7,554 nucleotides of DNA from Tatlockia sp. (GCA_013698215.1 JACCVJ010000030.1:1-7554), one strand, 5' to 3'. Positions 1-6,687 are shown, numbered from the stretch's first letter. Notes: generated by a model from the sequence alone, not told the origin. Translations and numbers: made by a program.

Positions 1-216
1 GAGAAGACTTACTGCTAGTCGGATTTACAGGATCGGCGGATGCTGGGAAAGCATTTGAAAACAATAATAAGGCGCAAACACAAGCAGCTACTAAAAAACG
101 AACTGGATGTAGTACAGACATATTAAAACGGATACGCATACGAATTTTCTCCTGGTGATAGCAATTATTATTTAGACCTTTCTAGAGCTACTAATAACTA
201 TTTGTTAACTTGGTAA
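1..216 (+). pseudogene. 3' end of an unrecognised gene, probably frame-disrupted
   Basis: A reading frame open from the left edge (codons from base 3) runs to a TGA at 156-158. Its first 38 or so residues look like ordinary protein (begins EDLLLVGFTGSADAGKAFEN), but the last dozen are a basic, isoleucine-rich run typical of out-of-frame translation. Frame 1 is open from 127 to a TAA at 214-216 and reads GYAYEFSPGDSNYYLDLSRA followed by TNNYLLTW, which again looks protein-like. Skipping one base near the A run at 125-130 joins the two halves. I infer a one-base frameshift in the 3' end of a gene whose start lies outside the window. A sequencing error, or a simple stop at 158, remains possible. 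I do not recognise the family. The 114 bases from here to the next gene are AT-rich and show nothing clear. Confidence 0.35.
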
Positions 217-330
217 AACTCAGTAAAAATCTAAACTATTATTTTCATTACACTAAAATGTTGCTTTTAATACATCTACATCAAGACAGATATTTTGCTG
301 CCTATTTTTATAGTTCAGAGGAAAAAAACC

Positions 331-627
331 TTAATTTTTTGCTAAAAAATCAATTTTTGGTAATAGAGGATCTTGAACAATTCCTACACCTTTAAATCCC
401 CATCTTTGCAGCAACTTTCCTAATTGATTGCCAGCAATAGATTCTACAACAAATTTTTCTCTAATATCAAAGCCGTGAGTATTTAGGTAACTTAGAGCAT
501 CAAAGCTTTCGTTAAAAATCAACAGGTATTGAGAATTTTTAACCGGGCTTTCTTGATTATCTAAGTGAGCAACAAGGTAACTGCCATCAGCTTTAGAGCG
601 AAGCAGGTAATGGGCTTGCAAAAGCAT
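331..627 (-). CDS. small conserved cyanobacterial protein of unknown function (98 aa)
   Basis: This is a 98-residue soluble protein with no signal peptide or membrane segment. It resembles, from memory, a small family widespread in cyanobacteria. Its members share an N-terminal HYLLRSKADGSYLVA stretch, a central YLLIF..SFDALSYLNTH segment (residues 34-51), and a C-terminal ESIAGNQLGKLLQRWGFKG segment followed by VQDPLLPKIDFL (62-95). I know no assigned function or catalytic motif. The ATG at 627 is the natural start because HYLLR lies at residues 6-10, although no clear Shine-Dalgarno precedes it. It begins 40 bases after the permease stop on the same strand, so it is probably the last gene of the apt-permease transcript. 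After its stop the minus strand has a run of seven T, but I see no stem before it. Confidence 0.8.
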   Translation of the reverse strand: MLLQAHYLLRSKADGSYLVAHLDNQESPVKNSQYLLIFNESFDALSYLNTHGFDIREKFVVESIAGNQLGKLLQRWGFKGVGIVQDPLLPKIDFLAKN

Positions 628-667
628 ATCATACCAAAAATTAAATTACTTTTTATGTTTAAAATTG

Positions 668-1714
668 TTAATTAATGTTTTCTAGGCGAATCCTAGGATC
701 GACAACTTTAAGCAGTAAATCAGCAAGTAAGTTACCAACAATTAACATTACAGCACCCATAACCAAGCTTGCCATCACAACATAAAGGTCTTGAGCCGTT
801 ACAGCTTGTAAAATCAATCTTCCTAAACCCGGCCAATTAAAGAAGAATTCAGCAATAAATGCTCCGCTTAACAAACTAGCCAATTCAAAACCCAATAGCG
901 TAATCAAAGGATTAACTGCATTTCGCAACGCATGAACATAGATTACTCGATTTTCTGGCAATCCTTTAGCTCTAGCCGTTTGAATATAATCTTGGCGCAA
1001 TACATCTAATAATTCACCGCGCGTGATTCGTTGCAACCCCGCAAAGCTAGTAACGCTTAAAGCAATAGTTGGCAAAATCATATGCCAAACAATATCTAAA
1101 AACTTACCAGCAACCGATAAATCGTCATGATTAATGCTCGTCATATCTCCCACCGGAAATAATGGCGAAATATTTTGCGCCATTATTAGTAGCAATAAAG
1201 CTGTAATAAAGCTAGGGAAACCTTGCCCAGTGTAGCTAATGACTTGCAAAATGCGGTCTATAGGACGATTTTGTTTAACGGCGGCGACAATACCCAAAGG
1301 AATAGCGATCGCCCAAGTTACGATTAATGATGAAATGGCTAGTAACAATGTCGGCGGTATCCGCTCCCACAACAGCGATGCTACCGAGCGCTGATAGACA
1401 AAACTCTGCCCAAAATTACCTTTACTGACTACTTGCCATAGCCAGCGCTTGTACTGTTCTATCCAAGGTAAACCCAAACCAAATTGTACGCGCAGTTCCT
1501 CAATCCGCTCTGGGGAAATCTTAGGATTTGTTTTCAACGTGCTTAAATAATCCCCCGGTGCTAATTGAATAATAAAAAACGACAATGCAGAAGCTAGTAA
1601 TAATGTCAATAGCGCCTGCAATACTCGTTTAACGACATAAACAAAAGTCTCGCTAGTAAAAAACCTAGTTAACCAATCTCCCGCCGCCGTTAAAGAAACT
1701 TTACTAAAAGTCAT
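668..1714 (-). CDS. ABC transporter permease, OppB/DppB (peptide/nickel-type) family
   Basis: This 348-residue inner-membrane permease has the layout of the OppB/DppB family. There is an N-terminal membrane segment (about 30-50) ending in the typical QLAPGDY motif, then a large extracytoplasmic loop with LRVQFGLGLPWIEQYKRWL and GNFGQSF (about 74-105). Five more hydrophobic segments follow (about 121-145, 165-185, 209-226, 270-292 and 311-335). The EAA loop that docks on the ATPase is at 232-253 (RGELLDVLRQDYIQTARAKG), followed by LRNAVNPLIT (263-272). The C-terminal FFNWPGLGRL and VDPRIRLE are also typical. Family members form a channel with a second permease (OppC type), ATPases and a substrate-binding protein; none of these is visible here. 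The ATG at 1714 lies 20 bases after the apt stop, with a weak GAG eight bases upstream. The substrate cannot be told from sequence; oligopeptides are the default guess. Confidence 0.92.
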   Translation of the reverse strand: MTFSKVSLTAAGDWLTRFFTSETFVYVVKRVLQALLTLLLASALSFFIIQLAPGDYLSTLKTNPKISPERIEELRVQFGLGLPWIEQYKRWLWQVVSKGNFGQSFVYQRSVASLLWERIPPTLLLAISSLIVTWAIAIPLGIVAAVKQNRPIDRILQVISYTGQGFPSFITALLLLIMAQNISPLFPVGDMTSINHDDLSVAGKFLDIVWHMILPTIALSVTSFAGLQRITRGELLDVLRQDYIQTARAKGLPENRVIYVHALRNAVNPLITLLGFELASLLSGAFIAEFFFNWPGLGRLILQAVTAQDLYVVMASLVMGAVMLIVGNLLADLLLKVVDPRIRLENIN

Positions 1715-1734
1715 ATTTATCTCAGCGATTTTAG

Positions 1735-2253
1735 CTAGTATTCTATCAACGACACGATGGGAACTGAGGGCAAAACTTCGCGCCCGTGCAAATCTTTTAG
1801 CTCGATAATAAAGCCAAAACCCACCAACTCGCAGCCGATTTTTTGGACTAGCTGCGCGGTGGCTTTAGCGGTTCCTCCCGTCGCAATCAAGTCGTCAATA
1901 ATTAATACCTTGCTTCCTGGGGCTAAAGCATCTTGATGGACTTCTAAGCAGTCTGTACCGTACTCTAAATCGTACTCCACCGAATGCACCGCACCGGGCA
2001 ATTTTCCAGGCTTGCGGACAGGAATAAACCCTAGGGATAACTTATAAGCCAAAGGCGCACCAATAATAAAGCCCCGTGACTCCATCCCAATAATATAATC
2101 AGCAGTTAAGCCAAGACTAGCGGTTTTTTCGGCTAAACTATCGATGGTATAGCGCAATCCAACGCGATCGCTAAGTAAAGTAGTAATATCTCGGAACATA
2201 ATTCCGGGTTTAGGGAAATCGGGAATATCGCGAACCAGTGACTTCAAATCCAT
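1735..2253 (-). CDS. apt: adenine phosphoribosyltransferase
   Basis: This cytoplasmic purine-salvage enzyme converts adenine and PRPP to AMP and pyrophosphate. The product is 172 residues, the normal family length, and starts MDLKSLVRDIPDFPKPGI with the family's FRDIT motif just behind. Other diagnostic stretches are GMESRGFIIGAPLA (about 56-69), RKPGKLPG (80-87) and the PRPP-binding loop VLIIDDLIATGGTAKA (116-131). The C-terminus ends VSLIEY. The frame stays open seven codons further upstream to a TTG at 2274, but the family begins at this ATG (2253), so the longer form is rejected. No strong Shine-Dalgarno is visible. It is the first gene of a tight minus-strand cluster with the ABC permease and the small conserved protein. 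The pairing with a transporter gene may only reflect shared transcription. Confidence 0.96.
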   Translation of the reverse strand: MDLKSLVRDIPDFPKPGIMFRDITTLLSDRVGLRYTIDSLAEKTASLGLTADYIIGMESRGFIIGAPLAYKLSLGFIPVRKPGKLPGAVHSVEYDLEYGTDCLEVHQDALAPGSKVLIIDDLIATGGTAKATAQLVQKIGCELVGFGFIIELKDLHGREVLPSVPIVSLIEY

Positions 2254-2321
2254 AACAGTTGCAGGCAGAATCAATAAATTGATCGCTCTAAAAATAGAGA
2301 GTATCGGAAAAATCGTACACT

Positions 2322-2327
2322 ATCATA
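2322..2327 (-). promoter_or_regulatory. candidate -10 box for the apt cluster
   Basis: Read on the minus strand this is TATGAT, a near-consensus -10, about 70 bases before the apt ATG. No good -35 hexamer lies at 16-18 bases upstream, so the call rests on the -10 alone and on the position in a divergent spacer. Confidence 0.25.
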
Positions 2328-2579
2328 GTTAGATTGTTTTGATAATCGCATTTTTATTGATAATTATTGCCTGATTACCGATAATTTTCTCGTCGATAGC
2401 AAAATCCGCAAACTTATTTTTAGAGGAAAAACCTTAAATACATTCAAGAAACTACCGTCGTTGAGCTAATTGAAGTAAAAATTAGTTAACTATCTCGCCA
2501 ATATTGGGAATAATAACTAAAGATTCGGCTTAAATATATTTGTTATTTGGCGAACAGCCCATGCACCCGCCCAGTTTGT

Positions 2580-2584
2580 AAGGA
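2580..2584 (+). promoter_or_regulatory. Shine-Dalgarno AAGGA supporting the GTG start at 2596
   Basis: AAGGA lies 11 bases before the GTG, a little far but usable. The nearer ATG at 2588 is in another frame and meets TGA after three codons (2597-2599). The site therefore favours GTG as the true start, which agrees with where homologues begin. Confidence 0.5.
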
Positions 2585-2595
2585 AAAATGCTTTT

Positions 2596-3207
2596 GTGAG
2601 CGTCCAGCCATTAGATACCCCCGTTGAATCACTGCCACTAATTTTAGACAGTTTACCAAATCCATCTGTCGAGGAAAGAGCGTGTCCGCAAAGAACTAGG
2701 TTACAACTTGACTTAATTTTACTAGCTATTGAGGCTTTGGAGCTTGGCGGCTCAGAAGCTATTTTAGGATTAGCGCGTGAATTGGAACTAACAGATATTA
2801 TTAAAAATCGCGTAAATTTATGGCGGATGCGGAGTACAAATCCGCTCAGGAGAGCGCATACTCGTCGCCCTTTAAGCATAGTTGAGGCAAAAGCTTTAGC
2901 CGTTGTAGCTTGTTATTTGGCAAGACGGTTAACCGCAGTAATTCGTCAATTGCTAATTGTCTATCAGCAGATGAGCGACAAGCAAATTCCGTTAGAACAG
3001 AATTTACGACTGGCTAGTTATTTAGAGCGGTTTCAAGCTCATTTCAAAAGCCGGATGAATCCTAGAAGATCGGGAGCGATCGCTTACTATAGCAAAGAAA
3101 AATCAGACGAACTAGCAATAAGCTTATTAGAACAATTGCTGTTTTGTACAGGAACATCGGGAATGCAAAGGTTTTGGATTAGTTTGTTTGATGGGGAAGT
3201 AGAATGA
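2596..3207 (+). CDS. DUF3038 domain protein, cyanobacteria-specific, function unknown
   Basis: This 203-residue soluble protein is predicted mostly helical, with no signal peptide or membrane span. I recognise the DUF3038 family from the opening SLPLILDSLPNPS (12-24), the helix LQLDLILLAIEALELGGSEA (36-55), the basic-aromatic RVNLWRMRSTNPLRR (72-86), the hydrophobic helix EAKALAVVACYLARRL (97-112), and the C-terminus GMQRFWISLFDGEV (189-202). No catalytic motif stands out. The start is GTG, chosen for family alignment and the AAGGA upstream. Its stop overlaps the start of the DUF4335 gene in ATGA, which implies translational coupling, so the two proteins probably work together. The basic regions (residues 72-92 and 151-158) could bind a nucleic acid or lipid, but that is speculation. 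Confidence 0.88.
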   Translation: MSVQPLDTPVESLPLILDSLPNPSVEERACPQRTRLQLDLILLAIEALELGGSEAILGLARELELTDIIKNRVNLWRMRSTNPLRRAHTRRPLSIVEAKALAVVACYLARRLTAVIRQLLIVYQQMSDKQIPLEQNLRLASYLERFQAHFKSRMNPRRSGAIAYYSKEKSDELAISLLEQLLFCTGTSGMQRFWISLFDGEVE

Positions 3208-4145
3208 CCATTCAACGCAAGTACAGCTTGCCAAGCTGCGTATTAGTAGTAGAGGGTTTGAATACTACGGAAACGAGCGCCTTACCTAGCGACGGTAGAC
3301 CCCTATTATCGATGTTAGTCAACGTTGAATGTCATTTTCCCAACTCTGGGCAACCACCCTTAAGCGGCGGACGAGAGTTTTTAGATAGTCTGGTAAAGTC
3401 TGCAAGTAGCTATACTCAGGAATTTTTGAGTAAAGTTGCCCTGCGCCCAGGATCAAAACAAGAGCCAGAATTGGTGCATTTCCACAGATTAGACAATCAT
3501 CGGCATCAATTGATCGTCCGCGATACCCCCCAAGTTGAGCCAGTTAAGATCGATTTAACAACGGTACAGCTATTTGATTTAGTAGAAGCTGTAGATCAAT
3601 TATTGGCAGATAGCCGCACTTTACCGGATTTGGGACTAAAAATTAAGCCGATTTCCAAGCGTAACGTTACTTCCCGCCAAGATATAGCAAAACAAGCCGT
3701 CCCCGCCGCTTTGGGAGTATCGAGTTTAGCCTTAGCAGCGATCGCATTTTTCTTAGTCCCTATCCCCGAAGTCCAACCACCCAAACCTGTAACCCAGTCT
3801 AGCAGCCAGTCGGATTCAACTAATCGAGTGCCAGAAATAAGCGATCCAGTACAGTTATCAGCTTTAAAACAGCAACTATACAATCAGCTAGACTCCTCCT
3901 GGAAAACGCGGAATTTAACCCAAGACTTAAGTTATCAAGTAGTTGTATCTCCCCAAGGTGCGATCGCGGGTTATAAAGGTCTTAATACTGTCTCTAGCAG
4001 CCAAATCGACCAAACACCGATAAAAAGCCTATTCAAGCCTAGCAGCGCTACGCCAAGACCCTATCCCCAGCCTATAGCTCAGTACAAGGTAGTATTTGCT
4101 AAAGATAATAAGTTGCAAATTACTAATTGGGCGGAAAATAAATAG
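3204..4145 (+). CDS. DUF4335 domain protein with one membrane span, function unknown
   Basis: This 313-residue protein matches the cyanobacterial DUF4335 family. The N-terminal domain (1-150) opens MTIQRKYSLPSCVLVVEGL and contains SMLVNVECHFP (36-46), LSGGREFLDSLVKS (53-66) and IDLTTVQLFDLVEAVDQLLA (116-135). A basic stretch (148-164) precedes one hydrophobic segment (about 166-187, VPAALGVSSLALAAIAFFLV) and then PIPEVQPP. By the positive-inside rule the N-terminal domain is cytoplasmic and the rest extracytoplasmic. A Ser/Pro/Gln-rich linker (190-212) leads to a small C-terminal domain (215-308). The start overlaps the DUF3038 stop by four bases, and a GGGGAAG just upstream (3193-3199) gives it its own ribosome site. 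No biochemical role is known to me. It may anchor DUF3038 at the membrane (inference). Confidence 0.88.
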   Translation: MTIQRKYSLPSCVLVVEGLNTTETSALPSDGRPLLSMLVNVECHFPNSGQPPLSGGREFLDSLVKSASSYTQEFLSKVALRPGSKQEPELVHFHRLDNHRHQLIVRDTPQVEPVKIDLTTVQLFDLVEAVDQLLADSRTLPDLGLKIKPISKRNVTSRQDIAKQAVPAALGVSSLALAAIAFFLVPIPEVQPPKPVTQSSSQSDSTNRVPEISDPVQLSALKQQLYNQLDSSWKTRNLTQDLSYQVVVSPQGAIAGYKGLNTVSSSQIDQTPIKSLFKPSSATPRPYPQPIAQYKVVFAKDNKLQITNWAENK

Positions 4146-4179
4146 GGTGTTGCTGATTAAATGTATGGATTTTGGCAAG

Positions 4180-4202
4180 GAGACGTTGCATTGCAACGTC
4201 TC
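4180..4202. repeat. perfect palindrome in convergent gap, likely a dispersed repeat
   Basis: GAGACGTTGCA and TGCAACGTCTC form 11-bp perfect arms around a single T. The palindrome sits in the 107-base gap between the converging DUF4335 and FHA-PBP genes. Palindromes of this GAGACGTTGCA type followed by TACA are, from memory, scattered in many cyanobacterial genomes as short intergenic repeats. No T run follows on either strand, so it is not a textbook intrinsic terminator, but the strong hairpin could stabilise or end both transcripts. The rest of the gap (4146-4252) shows nothing else. Confidence 0.7.
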
Positions 4203-4252
4203 TACAACAAGAATGTTGCAAATATCTGGCGCAATTGGCAATTTATCTCTTT

Positions 4253-6520
4253 CTACTGCACAACTTTCCGCATATAACTACTCCATAAACGAGCAGCTTG
4301 AGCGCTACTACCGGAAGTTGGTGAATTATTATCATTTCCAAGCCAAACTCCCGTGACAATCTGCTGACTAGGAACAAAGCCAATAAACCACAAATCCACG
4401 TTGTTGTTAGTTGTACCTGTTTTACCCGCTTCTCCTAAACCAAGCGCCGCACTTCTCCCCGTACCGCGTTCTATCACACCCCGAAGCATACTCGTCATAG
4501 CATCAGCTACTTGGGGCGACAATACTTGCACGTTAGCGTTAGAGCTTTGGTCAAAACTATAAATTACCCGGCAAGTTTTTAAATCCTCCCGATTTGGGCA
4601 ATCGCTGCTATCGAGAATGCGACTAATTAAATGAGCGCGATTCCACTTGCCATTATTAGAAATTGCTCCAAAAGCGCCAGTCATTTCTAGTACATTTACT
4701 TCACTTTGCCCCAAAACTAACCCCGGTACAGGATTGAGCGGCGAAGTAACGCCTAATCGCGTTGCCATTTTGACTACTTTATCTAGCCCCACGTCGTCTC
4801 GAGCTACTCGCAGGGCGATCGCATTTTCTGATAGTGCAAGCCCCGTTGCCATGTCTACACTACCGCTAGAACGTTCGCAACCGCGATATCCTTGCCCACT
4901 CCAACTCAAGGGCGCACAAGAATAAACTTTGCCTGGAGAAATGCCTTGCTCGATGGCGGACGTATAAGTAAATAGCTTAAAAGTTGAGCCGGGTTGACGC
5001 TTGGCTTGAATAGCGCGATTAAACTGACTTGCGCGATAACTTGTCCCACCTACTAGCGCCCTGACTCCCCCAGTGCTGGAATCGAGAGTAACCACCGCTC
5101 CTTGAGAAAAGCCATAGCTACCACCAGTATTACTTACAGTATCGCGCAAAGCTGATTCTGCTTGCTTTTGCATTTCGGGGTCTAACTGCGTCTCGATAAT
5201 AAAATTGCCTTCGTTGGCTAAGTCTTTGCCTAACAAGCGTTGCAATTCTTGAAACACCGAAGCATAGAAATAGGGAGCAATAGTATTTGCTTGCCGATCG
5301 CAGACTTTGCGGCTAATTTCAATCGGCGATCGCCTAGCTCTATTTGCTTCGTCTTGACTAACAAAGCCTTGCTCTAACATTCTGGCTATGACTCGATTGC
5401 GGTAGTCAATTGCTTTTAGTCCATCACTATTACCACACAAATCGAAAGCGTTAGGAGCGGGTAAAATTCCCACCAAAGTAGCTGATTGTGCCAAGGTTAA
5501 ATCTTTAGCTGCGCGATCAAAGTAGTAACGCGAAGCATCTTCAAAGCCGTACGTATCTGAACCTACATAAATTCGATTTAAGTAAGTAAGTAACAAAACA
5601 TCTTTACTGTAAAACGTCTCTAACTTCAGCGCTACTACTGCCTCTTTTAGCTTGCGCCCCAAAGAATCTTCCGCCCCTACATAATCTCTAAACAAGCTAC
5701 GAGCGACTTGTTGCGTAACGGTGCTGGCTCCTTGCTGAAATCTTTTTCCCTGTACGTTGATTAGTACCGCTCGTAATATCCCAATGGGATCTACTCCTAC
5801 GTGCCAATAAAAGCGGCTATCTTCCGATGCTACTACCGCCTTGGGCAAATAGGTTGAAAAGTCTGTTAAGCGCTTCATATCTACGTGGGCGGTAGTCCGG
5901 GGAGGACGTAAAGGCGTTTCGCCATCGCGGGCATAAATAACTACAGGCCCTTGGGTGGGCGAAGGTAAAGGCAAAACAGAAAACTTTGTCGATTCTAAGC
6001 CAATTGCTAAAGCGACTAAAGCTGTCACACCACTGACCCCGTAAGATGCCCAGGTAGCAGCTTTAACATACAAAGGTGGCTTATCAACGTACTGTACCTT
6101 TACTGAGGCTGCAAGCTCTGGAGGGCCAAGGGTAAATACATCGCCGTGACGCAAAGCTAACTTATCAATCCGGCGCTTGCCTTGATAGATGCCATTAGTA
6201 GAATTTTCGTCTTTAATGGCAAAAGGCGACTTCCGATTATTGACATCCCGCGATAAAGATAAATGTACTTGACTTACTACCGGATTGCGGACAACAATAT
6301 CGCAAGACTTTGAACTACGACCAAGTAAATAACGATCGCCCAGCAAAGGATAAACTTCTGCCTTATCTGCGCCTGCCTCCTGTATCCATAATTCTGGTAC
6401 TCTAGCTTTAGGATTGAGTGATAAAGCCTGAAAATTTACCTTTGCTTGAATTGTTTGTACTGCTTGGGTTACTTGACCCACAAATGTTTGTGGTTTTACA
6501 GGCGGCTGGGGAGGACTCAT
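4253..6520 (-). CDS. class A penicillin-binding protein with N-terminal FHA domain
   Basis: This 755-residue bifunctional peptidoglycan synthase is anchored in the inner membrane. An FHA domain comes first (about 57-145): GR at 67-68, SQVH at 83-86 and NSTNG at 106-110 are the usual phosphothreonine-binding positions. One membrane span follows (about 154-175). The glycosyltransferase domain (GT51) shows EDSRFYWHVGVDP (233-245, catalytic Glu233), QGASTVTQQVARSLF (263-277), RKLKEAVVALKLE (289-301) and LNRIYVG (314-320). The transpeptidase domain shows the SxxK motif STFK (Ser512 nucleophile, Lys515), SEN (564-566) and KTG (700-702), so both activities look intact. The FHA domain lies on the cytoplasmic side, so binding to a Thr-phosphorylated partner could control wall synthesis (inference). 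The outer part carries six cysteines in three close pairs. The ATG at 6520 lacks an obvious Shine-Dalgarno; a GCGATCGC lies just upstream. The gene is divergent from the glycine-rich protein gene. Confidence 0.96.
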   Translation of the reverse strand: MSPPQPPVKPQTFVGQVTQAVQTIQAKVNFQALSLNPKARVPELWIQEAGADKAEVYPLLGDRYLLGRSSKSCDIVVRNPVVSQVHLSLSRDVNNRKSPFAIKDENSTNGIYQGKRRIDKLALRHGDVFTLGPPELAASVKVQYVDKPPLYVKAATWASYGVSGVTALVALAIGLESTKFSVLPLPSPTQGPVVIYARDGETPLRPPRTTAHVDMKRLTDFSTYLPKAVVASEDSRFYWHVGVDPIGILRAVLINVQGKRFQQGASTVTQQVARSLFRDYVGAEDSLGRKLKEAVVALKLETFYSKDVLLLTYLNRIYVGSDTYGFEDASRYYFDRAAKDLTLAQSATLVGILPAPNAFDLCGNSDGLKAIDYRNRVIARMLEQGFVSQDEANRARRSPIEISRKVCDRQANTIAPYFYASVFQELQRLLGKDLANEGNFIIETQLDPEMQKQAESALRDTVSNTGGSYGFSQGAVVTLDSSTGGVRALVGGTSYRASQFNRAIQAKRQPGSTFKLFTYTSAIEQGISPGKVYSCAPLSWSGQGYRGCERSSGSVDMATGLALSENAIALRVARDDVGLDKVVKMATRLGVTSPLNPVPGLVLGQSEVNVLEMTGAFGAISNNGKWNRAHLISRILDSSDCPNREDLKTCRVIYSFDQSSNANVQVLSPQVADAMTSMLRGVIERGTGRSAALGLGEAGKTGTTNNNVDLWFIGFVPSQQIVTGVWLGNDNNSPTSGSSAQAARLWSSYMRKVVQ

Positions 6521-6526
6521 AATATA

Positions 6527-6534
6527 GCGATCGC
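6527..6534. repeat. HIP1 octamer GCGATCGC in the PBP leader
   Basis: This is one of nine HIP1 palindromes in the window. The others start at 1305, 2164, 3076, 3738, 3960, 4815, 5326 and 7419. It is the only one outside a coding region, six bases upstream of the PBP start codon. HIP1 is an abundant cyanobacterial genome signature and is used here mainly as a taxonomic clue. Confidence 0.9.
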
Positions 6535-6549
6535 TTAGGATTACTTATA

Positions 6550-6563
6550 CAATTTTAAAATTG
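6550..6563. promoter_or_regulatory. candidate operator: perfect 14-bp AT palindrome
   Basis: CAATTTTAAAATTG is a perfect palindrome 30 bases upstream of the PBP start. The flanks extend it imperfectly (TATA on the left, GTATA on the right). On the minus strand TATACT (6564-6569) directly precedes it and would serve as a -10 box, placing transcription start inside the palindrome. That geometry suits a repressor site, but AT-rich palindromes also arise by chance. Confidence 0.25.
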
Positions 6564-6569
6564 AGTATA
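6564..6569 (-). promoter_or_regulatory. candidate -10 box for the FHA-PBP gene
   Basis: On the minus strand this reads TATACT, one base off TATAAT, about 45 bases before the PBP start codon. I find no good -35 hexamer at the right distance. Confidence 0.25.
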
Positions 6570-6656
6570 GAAAATCTAAAAGTTTCTCTCTAAATCTATT
6601 TTACTTGCAAGCTGTACAACCTTTTGGTCGTCTAAATTTCACCGATTTAATTGCTT

Positions 6657-6687
6657 TTGAAGCATATTAAGTCAATTTAGATATATA
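6657..6687 (+). promoter_or_regulatory. weak candidate promoter for the glycine-rich protein gene
   Basis: TTGAAG (6657-6662) and TATATA (6682-6687) are separated by 19 bases, about 70 bases before the GTG start. The spacing is long and the region is AT-rich, so this is only the best pair I can see in the 237-base divergent spacer. Confidence 0.2.

Larger units (their letters stand above)
2254..2595. other. AT-rich divergent intergenic region between apt and the DUF3038 gene
   Basis: This 342-base spacer should hold the promoters of both the apt cluster (minus) and the DUF3038/DUF4335 pair (plus). It contains three copies of GATAAT on the plus strand (2341-2346, 2359-2364, 2380-2385). Near apt there are two short inverted repeats, CTCTA-AAAA-TAGAG (2286-2299) and TCAAT-AA-ATTGA (2271-2282). 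The frame of the plus-strand gene is open back to 2521, but homologues start at the GTG at 2596. I see no small gene, RNA gene or convincing riboswitch, and no clear -35/-10 pair for the plus strand. Confidence 0.6.

Noticed and set aside
210..395. Plus-strand 61-codon open frame
   Set aside because: It starts with TTG, has AT-driven composition, and overlaps the 3' end of the conserved minus-strand small gene.
2254..2274. Seven-codon upstream extension of apt from a TTG
   Set aside because: Family members start at MDLKSL; the extension adds unconserved residues and uses a rarer start codon.
2254..2595. Riboswitch (for example purine) upstream of apt
   Set aside because: I find only short AT-rich hairpins and none of the conserved purine-riboswitch core.
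2517..2879. Minus-strand open frame opposite the DUF3038 gene
   Set aside because: It is antisense to a recognised family member and its product has no recognisable features.
3596..3883. Minus-strand open frame inside the DUF4335 gene
   Set aside because: It is a shadow of a real gene on the opposite strand.
4029..4356. Short open frames on both strands across the convergent gap (4029-4241 minus, 4096-4356 plus)
   Set aside because: They overlap the ends of the DUF4335 and PBP genes and span the palindrome; no protein-like features or ribosome sites.
4647..4925. Plus-strand open frame inside the PBP gene
   Set aside because: It is antisense to the transpeptidase domain, whose motifs are intact.
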